Shown piece after piece: positions 1 through 8,132 of a DNA stretch of 64,000 nt (its first letter is position 1; the number at the start of each line of letters is the position of its first letter). This DNA is from Bacilli bacterium (lineage in GTDB: Bacteria > Bacillota_I > Bacilli_A > ML615J-28 > CAG-698): positions 18,363 through 82,362 of the forward strand of contig JAGCUR010000001.1 in assembly GCA_017962745.1 (NCBI GenBank), read 5' to 3'. The notes below the pieces were generated by a model. That model ran no database searches, was not told the DNA's origin, and saw only the letters and a list, made by a program, of their open reading frames with translations. Position numbers and translations under genes: made by a program.

Positions 1-140
1 TTTATATCGCTAATATTAAATGAACTTAATTCATAACCATCAGAATTATAAATTAATTCATAACTATTATGTTCGCCGCTTCCGCAAGCAACTAGCGACA
101 TAGTTAATATAAGAAGTATATATATAAATATTTTCTTCAT
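1..140 (-). CDS. Lipoprotein, N-terminal part only (runs off window)
   Basis: Reading the minus strand from the ATG at 138-140 gives an open frame of 46 codons to the window edge. It begins MKKIFIYILLILTMSLVAC, a lipoprotein signal peptide: Lys-Lys, a hydrophobic core, then lipobox LVAC with the lipidated Cys at residue 19. The mature part starts GSGEHNSYELIYNSDGYEL. The ATG overlaps the trxA stop (TAATG), so the two genes are probably translationally coupled. The function of the mature domain cannot be judged because the rest lies outside the window. Confidence 0.75.
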   Translation of the reverse strand, partial: MKKIFIYILLILTMSLVACGSGEHNSYELIYNSDGYELSSFNISDI

Positions 141-430
141 TATGCTCTATTAATCCAATCAGTAATTATTTGTTTAGTATTGTAACCAGTCTTACGATCA
201 ATTTCTTTACCATCTTTAATTAATACTAAAGTAGGTATTGAATAGATACCGAATTTATCAGCTAATTCCTCTTCTTGATCTACATTTACTTTGATTACGT
301 ATACCTTATCTTTTAATTCTTCTTTAATTTCAGAAATAATTGGCGCAAGCATTTTACAAGGTCCACACCAATCGGCATAAAAGTCAACTAATACTAAGTT
401 ATTGTTATTAATAATTTCATTAAAATTCAT
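140..430 (-). CDS. trxA: Thioredoxin
   Basis: Small thiol-disulfide oxidoreductase of 96 residues, a normal thioredoxin length. The active site WCGPC is at residues 21-25 in the context DFYADWCGPCKML, and the later cis-proline is seen in YSIPTLVLIKDG. An ATG five codons upstream (445) is open, but GGGTGTTAGAT lies directly before the ATG at 430 and matches the GGTG-type Shine-Dalgarno sites used throughout the window, so 430 is preferred. The gene overlaps a downstream lipoprotein gene. No thioredoxin reductase is seen nearby. Confidence 0.93.
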   Translation of the reverse strand: MNFNEIINNNNLVLVDFYADWCGPCKMLAPIISEIKEELKDKVYVIKVNVDQEEELADKFGIYSIPTLVLIKDGKEIDRKTGYNTKQIITDWINRA

Positions 431-524
431 ATCTAACACCCACATTTTTCTATATTATCTATTAATTAGATATATGCATTATACTAAATTACATATCTAT
501 TTTCAAGTTTAGCGCCTATATATA

Positions 525-553
525 ATAAAAAAGCGGGTATTTCTACCCGCTTT
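525..553 (-). terminator. Rho-independent terminator of ppdK
   Basis: On the minus strand, just after the ppdK stop, GCGGGTA-GAAA-TACCCGC is followed by TTTTTTATT. It separates ppdK from trxA. Confidence 0.85.
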
Positions 554-559
554 CATATC

Positions 560-3193
560 TTATTTTCTAGGGAATTTGATTGCAGCTTGTGCGGCAGCAA
601 GTCTAGCAACAGGAACTCTGAATGGAGAGCATGATACATAATTTAGTCCAGCCTTATGATAGAATTCGATTGAATGAGGCTCACCACCTGTTTCACCGCA
701 AACACCGCAGTGTAAATCAGGTCTAGTCTTTCTACCTAATTCTACAGCCATATTAACTAATTTACCAACACCCTTTTGGTCAAGAGTCTTGAATGGATCT
801 TCTTCGAAAATCTTTCTGTTGTAGTAGTCTACCATGAATTTAGTAACATCATCACGGCTAAATCCATATGTCATTTGTGTTAAGTCGTTTGTACCAAATG
901 AGAAGAATTCAGCTTCTGTTGCAATTTCATCAGCAAGTAATGCAGCACGTGGGATTTCAATCATTGTACCTACATGGTATTTCATATCAATTCCTGCTTC
1001 TTTAATTAAAGCATCTGCAGTATCACAAATGATACCTTTAACCATCTTTAATTCTTTAACTTCTAATACTAGTGGAACCATAATTTCAGGAGAAACCATC
1101 TTACCGCTTCTCTTAGAAACAGCGATCGCAGCTTTAATGATAGCTCTAGTTTGCATTTCACAAATTTCTGGATAAGATACTGCTAAACGGCATCCTCTAT
1201 GACCCATCATTGGGTTGAATTCATGTAAGCTTTCGCATTTAGCTTTAATTTGTTCAACGCTTCTACCAGTTGCTTTAGCTAATTCTTCAATCTTATCATC
1301 TTCTTGAGGTAAGAATTCATGTAGTGGAGGGTCAAGTAAACGTACATTTACGTTCATTCCATCCATAATTTCATATAAGCCTTCGAAGTCAGCTTGTTGC
1401 ATTGGTTCTAATTCTGCTAAAGCAGCTTTTCTTTCTTCTACAGTATCAGCTAAAATCATCTTTCTCATAGAGAAAATTCTATCTTTATCAAAGAACATAT
1501 GTTCAGTTCTACATAGACCAATTCCTTGAGCACCAAATAATTTAGCTTGTTTAGCATCTCTTGGAGTATCAGCGTTAGTTCTAACTAATAGATCACGTTT
1601 TTCATCAACCCATGCCATTAATCTTCCGAAGTAACCGCTTGATAAGTCTGGTTGAACTGTTTTAATTTCGCCTAAGTATACTTTACCAGTCGAACCATCA
1701 ATTGAGAATGTATGGCTTGGACCATATTCTTTACCATCAATTGTAACGATTCTTCTTTCTTCATCAATAATTGCAGCGCCGCATCCACAAACGCAGCATT
1801 TACCCATTCCACGAGCAACTACAGCTGCGTGGCTTGTCATACCACCTCTCATTGTTAAGATAGCTTCACTTGCTACCATACCAATGATATCTTCAGGAGA
1901 TGTTTCAGCTCTAACTAAGATAACTTTTTCACCATTGTTGTGACGTCTTTCAGCTTCTTCAGCGCTGAATGCTAACTTACCTGTTCCAGCACCAGGGCCT
2001 GCAGGAAGACCTGTAGCGATTGGTCTAGCTAAATCAAGTTCGTTTTTATCGAATGTTGGTAATAATAATTTATCGAATGATACAGGGTCAATACGAAGTA
2101 CTGCTTCATCTGGTGTGATTAAGCCTTCATCAACCATATCGCATGCCATCTTTAAGGCTGCAGCAGGAGTACGTTTACCATTACGAGTTTGTAAGAAATA
2201 TAGATTACCTTCTTCTACAGTAAATTCCATATCTTGCATATCATGATAATGTGCTTCCATAGTCTTAATAGTTTCTACAAACTTATTATAAACTTCAGGC
2301 ATTCTACGTTTTAATTCATCGATATGTAATGGAGTTCTAATACCAGCAACAACGTCTTCACCTTGTGCATTAGGTAAGTATTCTGCAGAAATAACTTTTT
2401 CACCAGTTCCAGGGTTTCTAGAGAATGCTACACCAGTTCCAGATGTTTCACCTTTGTTACCAAATGCCATTGATTGTACGTTAACTGCTGTTCCCCAAGA
2501 GTAAGGAATACCATTCATTCTACGGTAAACATTAGCTCTTTCGTTATCCCATGATCTGAATACAGCTTTAACTGCTTCAATTAATTGATCTTTAGGATCA
2601 GTTGGGAATTCTTCACCGAATACTTTCTTATAGTATTCTTTATATTTTTTAACTAATTCTTTTAATTCATCTGCTGTAACTTGAGTATCTAGTTTATAGC
2701 CTTTCTTTTCCTTTAAGTCTTCTAACATTTTATCCATTTCAGTTCTTGGATGACCTTTAGCAATGTTAGTGAACATTAAAACGAATCTACGATAGCTATC
2801 ATATGCAAATCTTTCATTATTTGTTTCTTTAGCTAATACTTCTACAGTCTTATCATTTAAACCTAAATTTAAGATAGTATCCATCATACCAGGCATTGAA
2901 ACTCTAGCGCCTGATCTAACTGATACAAGAAGTGGATTCTTGTCTCCACCAAAATTTTTACCAGTTTTCTTTTCAACTTCCTTAACAGCTTCGAATATAT
3001 CTTTTACGATATAATCTGGTAACATCTTACCGCTGTCGTAATAAAGTGTACAAGCTTCTGTAGTAATAGTGAATCCTTGAGGAATAGGAACACCGATATG
3101 TGTCATTTCAGCAAGTCCTGCACCTTTACCTCCAAGTAACTCTTTACCTAAGCCATAAGCTTCTTCAAACTGATAAACGTATTTTTTTGGCAT
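560..3193 (-). CDS. ppdK: Pyruvate, phosphate dikinase
   Basis: Interconverts pyruvate + ATP + Pi and PEP + AMP + PPi; in anaerobes it often runs as a glycolytic enzyme alongside or instead of pyruvate kinase. At 877 residues it has full family length. The N-terminal ATP-grasp domain begins KYVYQFEEAYGLGKELLGGKGAGLAEM. The swivelling phosphohistidine domain carries GGMTSHAAVVARGMGKCC (about residue 450), and the C-terminal PEP-binding barrel ends with HCGVCGETGG holding the catalytic Cys. The start has a strong AAAAGGAGAAG site. The gene follows ttcA on the same strand after about 110 bp and ends in a terminator. Confidence 0.97.
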   Translation of the reverse strand: MPKKYVYQFEEAYGLGKELLGGKGAGLAEMTHIGVPIPQGFTITTEACTLYYDSGKMLPDYIVKDIFEAVKEVEKKTGKNFGGDKNPLLVSVRSGARVSMPGMMDTILNLGLNDKTVEVLAKETNNERFAYDSYRRFVLMFTNIAKGHPRTEMDKMLEDLKEKKGYKLDTQVTADELKELVKKYKEYYKKVFGEEFPTDPKDQLIEAVKAVFRSWDNERANVYRRMNGIPYSWGTAVNVQSMAFGNKGETSGTGVAFSRNPGTGEKVISAEYLPNAQGEDVVAGIRTPLHIDELKRRMPEVYNKFVETIKTMEAHYHDMQDMEFTVEEGNLYFLQTRNGKRTPAAALKMACDMVDEGLITPDEAVLRIDPVSFDKLLLPTFDKNELDLARPIATGLPAGPGAGTGKLAFSAEEAERRHNNGEKVILVRAETSPEDIIGMVASEAILTMRGGMTSHAAVVARGMGKCCVCGCGAAIIDEERRIVTIDGKEYGPSHTFSIDGSTGKVYLGEIKTVQPDLSSGYFGRLMAWVDEKRDLLVRTNADTPRDAKQAKLFGAQGIGLCRTEHMFFDKDRIFSMRKMILADTVEERKAALAELEPMQQADFEGLYEIMDGMNVNVRLLDPPLHEFLPQEDDKIEELAKATGRSVEQIKAKCESLHEFNPMMGHRGCRLAVSYPEICEMQTRAIIKAAIAVSKRSGKMVSPEIMVPLVLEVKELKMVKGIICDTADALIKEAGIDMKYHVGTMIEIPRAALLADEIATEAEFFSFGTNDLTQMTYGFSRDDVTKFMVDYYNRKIFEEDPFKTLDQKGVGKLVNMAVELGRKTRPDLHCGVCGETGGEPHSIEFYHKAGLNYVSCSPFRVPVARLAAAQAAIKFPRK

Positions 3194-3273
3194 AATTTTT
3201 TCTTCTCCTTTTCTAAAATTTTTATAAATACATTTAAATTATTTACAATTGATTATAACTTAATATGCAATCA

Positions 3274-3302
3274 TTAGCAAATATTTTTAAAGATTTGCTA
3301 AT
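3274..3302. repeat. Inverted repeat between ttcA and ppdK
   Basis: TTAGCAAAT is followed 9 bases later by ATTTGCTAA, immediately after the ttcA stop codon. It lacks a clear T-tract on the minus strand, so it may be a weak terminator or an operator of ppdK rather than a standard terminator. Confidence 0.45.
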
Positions 3303-4132
3303 TACTCATCGTCTTCGATATCTAATTTATCGTAATAATCGCTAAATTTTTCTTTCTTATCGCCAATCTTCCAAGCAAGACATGCATTTAAGTTAACATT
3401 TTCGGCACTACGATAAATATTGATATCTACATCTTCAAAATCTTTCTTTAAATTTTTAATTAATTCTTTAACTTCACGTCTTTTACTGCTTAACTCACAA
3501 GATGCAACAGGGCACCCACAACTCATCGCACTAAATTCCGAAAAATGCATCCAATTTATGATATCTTTTTCTTTAATTAGACACATCGGTCTAATCAGTT
3601 CCATGCCTTCAAAATTAGTACTGTGAAGTTTAGGCATCATCGTATTATATTTACCACCATATAATACATTAATTAATACCGTTTCAATAACATCATTAAA
3701 GTGATGGCCTAAAGCGATTTTATTACAGCCTAGAGATCTAGCAAATTCATATAAAAAGCCACGTCTCATCCTTGCACACATATAGCATGGATGATCCCCA
3801 CCGACTTTTTTGGCTACTCTAAAGATATCTGATTCTTTAATTACAATAGGTATATTTAAATATTCACAATTTTCTTTTAATTTAACCAAGTTTTCTTCGT
3901 TAAAACCAGGATTCATACATATATATACGACTTCAAATGGAAAGTCAGAATGCTTATGTAATTCTTGGAAAAGTTTTGCCATTAAAAACGAGTCTTTTCC
4001 GCCCGACATACATACAGCTACTTTATCCCCTTCCTTTAACATATCGTATTCTTGCAATGCATGAATAAATGGAGCATAAAGTTTAGTTCTATATTTTTTG
4101 ATAATTGATCTTTCAATTTCTTTTAGTTCCAT
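3302..4132 (-). CDS. ttcA: TtcA-like tRNA thiolation ATPase (PP-loop)
   Basis: Member of the N-type ATP pyrophosphatase family that adenylates a tRNA base before sulfur transfer; the closest known role is 2-thiolation of cytidine 32. The PP-loop SGGKDS is at residues 43-48. A CxxC pair (C116, C119, in HPCYMCARMRRG) and a later CGCPVASC cluster near residue 206 fit the Cys set that binds an Fe-S cluster in TtcA. Its length of 276 residues is normal. Family membership is clear; the exact target base is inferred. Confidence 0.85.
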   Translation of the reverse strand: MELKEIERSIIKKYRTKLYAPFIHALQEYDMLKEGDKVAVCMSGGKDSFLMAKLFQELHKHSDFPFEVVYICMNPGFNEENLVKLKENCEYLNIPIVIKESDIFRVAKKVGGDHPCYMCARMRRGFLYEFARSLGCNKIALGHHFNDVIETVLINVLYGGKYNTMMPKLHSTNFEGMELIRPMCLIKEKDIINWMHFSEFSAMSCGCPVASCELSSKRREVKELIKNLKKDFEDVDINIYRSAENVNLNACLAWKIGDKKEKFSDYYDKLDIEDDE

Positions 4133-4149
4133 ATATACCTCTTAATATA

Positions 4150-4174
4150 AAAAGATTGCGAATCGCAATCTTTT
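4150..4174 (-). terminator. Hairpin terminator after the 4173-5117 gene
   Basis: AAAGATTGCGA and TCGCAATCTTT form a tight hairpin followed on the minus strand by TTATATT. It overlaps the stop codon of the upstream gene and separates it from ttcA. Confidence 0.75.
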
Positions 4175-5117
4175 ATTCTTTTTCGTCTGATCCTTGGTAT
4201 GTTAATACCATATAGAATATACCAGTTAGGGCACCGATTAGAACGATTGTTACTAATGCTTCCCACCACCAATATGTTTTAAGTAAATATTTTGTATAAC
4301 CAGATGCTAATGCATCGCCATTATAGCCAGATGTAAATGAAGCAAGTTCTTCATCTGTTAAATCGATATAGAAGTTATCCACATTTAGACTATTTGTAGC
4401 ATCATATACATATCTAGTTTTATCATCATCTGGAGTCTCACCATGACCTGATGATTTTTCTTCATCACAGTGGATTGCTAGAGTAATATTGTTGGATGGT
4501 AAATCAGTAGATTTAATTCTTAAAGAATAGATATATTGTTTGCCAACTTTGCTAGGATTTGCACCATAATCTACAAATACAAATGTTAAGAAATCCTCAG
4601 TATTAAATTCATAGTTTGTAGATTCAGAATCTGTATCAAAAGCATCGGCATTTCTAATTTGCATATATGTTGTAGTTGCCGCATTATCTTCAGTAAATGT
4701 AGCGTTAGAATCACCTTCATGTAGATAATATAAAGCTGCATGATTTACATTGTGTAAAATGAAATAATAATATAATTCATATGTATATCCATCACCACTA
4801 GCATTTTCAGTTCTCTCAACGACTTGATAGATATCTAAAGTACCTAAAGTCTTATCTTCATCGTATTTAATTTCTTTAGTATCGAATAATCTAAATTTAT
4901 CTTTTGAATAAGTTAGATATCCTTCTAATTGTTCTTTATAATTTTCTTTATCGTTACCTTTACGATCATATTTTATATTAGCAAAATATGTATTTTCATA
5001 TGTAGGTAGATGTCTTTTGTATGTATATCTACACATTAAGAATGCTACTGTTAGCGGAATAATAATTGCTAACACTAAAGCAACGATTTTAAATATTTTA
5101 TACCCTCTATTTTTCAT
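4173..5117 (-). CDS. Unknown membrane-anchored protein, two TM segments
   Basis: Not recognised. The 314 residues have an N-terminal TM segment (about 9-28), a long polar domain of about 250 residues that is probably outside the cell, and a C-terminal TM segment (about 287-308) with a short acidic tail. Near the end of the outer domain it has FYIDLTDEELASFTSGYNG. This resembles FHIDMQSWLITDDELLPFVGVYGHNNG in the unknown protein at 14518-15540, which has the same topology. The two may be distant paralogues; this is inference from topology and one motif. A minus-strand ATAGCCTCCGT complement (AGGAGGCTAT) gives a good ribosome site. Confidence 0.7.
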   Translation of the reverse strand: MKNRGYKIFKIVALVLAIIIPLTVAFLMCRYTYKRHLPTYENTYFANIKYDRKGNDKENYKEQLEGYLTYSKDKFRLFDTKEIKYDEDKTLGTLDIYQVVERTENASGDGYTYELYYYFILHNVNHAALYYLHEGDSNATFTEDNAATTTYMQIRNADAFDTDSESTNYEFNTEDFLTFVFVDYGANPSKVGKQYIYSLRIKSTDLPSNNITLAIHCDEEKSSGHGETPDDDKTRYVYDATNSLNVDNFYIDLTDEELASFTSGYNGDALASGYTKYLLKTYWWWEALVTIVLIGALTGIFYMVLTYQGSDEKE

Positions 5118-5229
5118 AATAGCCTCCGTATTTCCTTTTACATTATATCATAATCTATCTTTATTTCAATCGTTTAGAAAATATCGGTTTTGAATTTAAG
5201 AAAATTTTAAAAATATTTTTTGAATTTTC

Positions 5230-5257
5230 TTGAATTTTTAAAAATTTGTGCTACAAT
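5230..5257 (+). promoter_or_regulatory. Sigma-A type promoter of the nfeD operon
   Basis: -35 TTGAAT (5230-5235), 16-bp spacer, -10 TACAAT (5252-5257) with an extended TGC before it. It lies 21 bp upstream of the first start codon. Confidence 0.55.
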
Positions 5258-5278
5258 GTAGTTGTGAGGTGATAAAAA

Positions 5279-5656
5279 ATGGCAATTACATGGTTCTCAA
5301 AAACCTTAAGAGGTTCTATTAGTATCTATGAAACTAATATTACCATCAACACAGTTGCAGCGGCTAATTTCAAAAATGCCTATTCAACACTTGTTGGATT
5401 TGATACCGAAAATAAGTCGCTAGTCATTAAAGCAATTTCCAAAGAAGAAATTGATATGGGATTGTACAACGAAACAGAATTGCATCCAATCGCTATTAAA
5501 CCAAGTTATGGCAGAATTAGTGGTAAAAACATCATCAAAAACATATGTGAATTCTTTCCTTTAGATTTTAAAGCTAAGCAATTCTATAAGTTTTATACTA
5601 ATTGGAATAAAGAGCAAAAGATGTTAGTTGTAGACTTAACAAAGGAGGTGGAATAA
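5279..5656 (+). CDS. Unknown 125-residue protein, first gene of the nfeD-SPFH operon
   Basis: Not recognised. It is a soluble-looking protein with no signal peptide or TM segment, starting MAITWFSKTLRGSISIYETN and mixing short hydrophobic and charged stretches. The ribosome site is GAGGTGATAAAAA before ATG. Its stop codon abuts nfeD, whose own Shine-Dalgarno AAAGGAGGTG lies in the last codons of this gene, so it is cotranscribed with nfeD and the SPFH gene. A role linked to that membrane-microdomain module is inference from position only. Confidence 0.75.
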   Translation: MAITWFSKTLRGSISIYETNITINTVAAANFKNAYSTLVGFDTENKSLVIKAISKEEIDMGLYNETELHPIAIKPSYGRISGKNIIKNICEFFPLDFKAKQFYKFYTNWNKEQKMLVVDLTKEVE

Positions 5657-6139
5657 ATGCTTACATTTTTAATTGATCTACCATTTGATCCATGGATTTT
5701 AATTTGGGCATTTATTATTATAACTACAGTAGTTGTAGAACTAGCTACCGATAACTTAGTAACCATATGGTTTACCCTTGGCGCGGTAGTAGCCTTAATT
5801 ACATTAGCATTTGGCGCTAGCGAATGGATTCAAATCGTAACATTCGTTGGATCTAGTGCGATATTCTTAGTAGCAACGCGTCCATTAACAAAGAAAATGA
5901 TGCGTCGTTCAATCATTAGAACTAATGCAGATAAAGTAATTGGTACAATCGGTATTGTAACTAAACCATTTAGCGAAGGCGAAATCGGTGAAGTGAAAGT
6001 TGATAGTAACTTCTGGAGAGCAATTAACCTTGATGGTAAGAGCTTTAAAGAAGGAGAAAAGATAATGGTTGATGCCATTACTGGAACTAAACTTGTTGTT
6101 TCAAAATTAGAAGAAGAAAATAAAATTGAAGTATTATAA
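5657..6139 (+). CDS. NfeD-like membrane protein
   Basis: Short NfeD family member of 160 residues. The N-terminal half holds membrane segments (about 13-30, 35-52 and 57-72), starting PFDPWILIWAFIIITTVVVE. The C-terminal half forms the OB-fold typical of NfeD, with VIGTIGIVTKPFSEGEIGEVKV and a closing KLVV. NfeD proteins are encoded beside SPFH/stomatin partners and interact with them at the membrane; here the SPFH gene follows after 12 bp. Confidence 0.88.
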   Translation: MLTFLIDLPFDPWILIWAFIIITTVVVELATDNLVTIWFTLGAVVALITLAFGASEWIQIVTFVGSSAIFLVATRPLTKKMMRRSIIRTNADKVIGTIGIVTKPFSEGEIGEVKVDSNFWRAINLDGKSFKEGEKIMVDAITGTKLVVSKLEEENKIEVL

Positions 6140-6151
6140 GGAGAAATATAA

Positions 6152-7111
6152 ATGAAAACATTATTTTTAGCAGGAATCGGTCCATTAGGAATCGTATTTA
6201 TTATTATTGCAGTTGTTGTTTTATTAATTTTTATTAGTTGCATTCGTATTGTTCCACAAGCAAATGCATACGTAGTAGAAAGATTAGGCGCATATCGTAA
6301 AACATGGGGCACAGGAATTCACTTTTTAGCTCCATTCGTAGATAGAGTTGGCAAAAGAATGTCATTAAAAGAACAAGTTGTAGACTTCGATCCACAACCA
6401 GTTATCACAAAAGATAATGTAACAATGCAAATCGATACTGTTGTATTCTATCAAATCACTGATCCAAAAGCATATGCATATGGTGTAGAAAGACCATCTG
6501 AAGCATTAGAAAAATTAACAGCTACTACATTACGTAACATCATCGGTGAAATCGAATTAGACGCAACTTTAACAAGCCGTGATTTAATTAACTCAAAGAT
6601 GAGAAATATTCTTGACGAAGCTACAGACCCATGGGGAATTAAAGTTAACCGTGTAGAACTTAAAAACATTCTTCCTCCAAAAGATATTCGTGAAGCAATG
6701 GAAAAACAAATGCGTGCAGAACGTGAACGTCGTGAATCTATTTTAAAGGCTGAAGGTGACAAAAGAAGTCGTATCCTTCAAGCTGAAGGTTTAAAAGAAT
6801 CAGAAATTCTTCAAGCTGAAGCTAAAAAAGAAGCTTTAATTCGTGAAGCTGAAGGTCAAAAACAATCACAAATTCTTCATGCACAAGGTGAAGCTGAAGC
6901 AATCTTAGAAGTACAAAAAGCTACAGCTGATGGTATTAGATTATTAAAAGAAGCTGGCGCAGATCAAGCAGTATTAACACTAAAAGCTTATGAAGCTTTA
7001 GCAGAAGTATCTAAAGGCCAAGCAACAAAGATTATTATCCCATCAGAATTACAAAGTGTAGCAGGTCTTGCTACAGCTGTTACAGAAGTTGTAAAAGGTG
7101 AAAAGAAATAA
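6152..7111 (+). CDS. SPFH/band 7 (stomatin-like) membrane protein
   Basis: Stomatin/QmcA-type scaffold protein of 319 residues. It has one N-terminal TM segment (about 9-30), then the band-7 domain with VVERLGAYRKTWGTGIHFLAPFVDRV and ILPPKDIREAMEKQMRAERERR. From about residue 195 to 265 there is a long charged coiled coil of repeated ILQAEG/EAKKEA units, and a Gly/Ala-rich C-terminal part. It is the last gene of the operon with nfeD and ends in a terminator. The likely role is membrane microdomain organisation or protease control (family knowledge). Confidence 0.92.
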   Translation: MKTLFLAGIGPLGIVFIIIAVVVLLIFISCIRIVPQANAYVVERLGAYRKTWGTGIHFLAPFVDRVGKRMSLKEQVVDFDPQPVITKDNVTMQIDTVVFYQITDPKAYAYGVERPSEALEKLTATTLRNIIGEIELDATLTSRDLINSKMRNILDEATDPWGIKVNRVELKNILPPKDIREAMEKQMRAERERRESILKAEGDKRSRILQAEGLKESEILQAEAKKEALIREAEGQKQSQILHAQGEAEAILEVQKATADGIRLLKEAGADQAVLTLKAYEALAEVSKGQATKIIIPSELQSVAGLATAVTEVVKGEKK

Positions 7112-7121
7112 TAAAAAATGT

Positions 7122-7152
7122 GCTAGTTAGATATCTAACTAGCCTTTTTTTA
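7122..7152 (+). terminator. Terminator of the nfeD-SPFH operon
   Basis: GCTAGTTAGATATCTAACTAGC is a perfect palindrome followed by CTTTTTTTA. Confidence 0.85.
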
Positions 7153-7201
7153 TTGTCTTTTATTTGCATATTTTGTAAAATATTCACGAGAGGTGATAAA
7201 T

Positions 7202-8122
7202 ATGCAATTTGAATTAGAGTTTATTAAAGCCTTACAATCGATATCTAATGGCTTTTTAAATTTCATTGCGTCTGCTATTTCATTTTTAGGCGAACAATAT
7301 ATGCTTATTATAATGGCAGCGATCATTTACTTTATCATTGATAAAGAATTTGGTGAAGTATTCTGTTTCACAACATTACTAAGTAATGTTATGAATGGTG
7401 TATTAAAATTATTATTTAATAGAACTAGACCATTCGTTAAAGATCCAGATGTAAAGAACTTAAAAGAATCAACAGCAACTGGTTCATCATTCCCTAGCGG
7501 TCACTCACAAGGTGCATCCGCAATGTATTTTTCAGTTGCTTATCATTATAAAAAGAAACTATTTTGGATTATAGCTTCAATTATTGTATTTTTAGTAATG
7601 TTTTCTAGAATTTATTTAGGTGCACATTATCCAACTGATACAATCGCTGGTTGTGCATTTGGCTTAGTATTTTGTTTCCTAGGCCCATGGCTATATTCTA
7701 AATTTAGTAAAACTCCAGAACAAAAACTAATCTTCTTTAGTGCTATATGTTTAATAATTCTTCCATTTGTATTTATATATCTACCAAAAGATCGCGCAGA
7801 AGTATTATTAAGAAGAGATTTCTATACAGGATATGCATGTATTTTAGCAGTCGGACCAACTGTATATATCGAAAATAAGATTACAAGATTTGATACAGAA
7901 GGTGTTCCACTATTAATGCGTATCTTAAGATGCGTAATTGCTATCGTAATAGTCCTTGCAATCTACTTTGGTTTAGTTACATTATGGCCAAATAAGATTA
8001 TCATTTTAGATATGATTAGATATTTCGCATTATTATTTGTAGGTATTGGAATATATCCATTAATATTTAGAAATACTGCTTTGTTTAGAGCAAAGAAGAA
8101 AGAAGAAAAGGCTACTGAATAG
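7202..8122 (+). CDS. PAP2-family membrane phosphatase
   Basis: Type 2 phosphatidic acid phosphatase superfamily, 306 residues, polytopic. The three catalytic motifs are visible: KLLFNRTRPF, SSFPSGHSQG (PSGH) and SRIYLGAHYPTD. After the catalytic core there are about three to four extra C-terminal membrane segments. Likely substrates are lipid phosphates such as undecaprenyl pyrophosphate; this is not provable here. A GTG at 7193 is open, but AGAGGTGATAAAT before the ATG at 7202 decides the start. It converges on mnmE. Confidence 0.9.
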   Translation: MQFELEFIKALQSISNGFLNFIASAISFLGEQYMLIIMAAIIYFIIDKEFGEVFCFTTLLSNVMNGVLKLLFNRTRPFVKDPDVKNLKESTATGSSFPSGHSQGASAMYFSVAYHYKKKLFWIIASIIVFLVMFSRIYLGAHYPTDTIAGCAFGLVFCFLGPWLYSKFSKTPEQKLIFFSAICLIILPFVFIYLPKDRAEVLLRRDFYTGYACILAVGPTVYIENKITRFDTEGVPLLMRILRCVIAIVIVLAIYFGLVTLWPNKIIILDMIRYFALLFVGIGIYPLIFRNTALFRAKKKEEKATE

Positions 8123-8132
8123 TAGCCTTTTT
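8109..8132. terminator. Bidirectional terminator between PAP2 gene and mnmE
   Basis: AAGGCTACT-GAAT-AGTAGCCTT with flanking A and T runs overlaps the PAP2 stop codon between the two convergent genes. Confidence 0.8.

Noticed and set aside
5830..6312. Minus-strand open frame of 160 codons opposite nfeD/SPFH
   Set aside because: Shadow of two well supported plus-strand genes.
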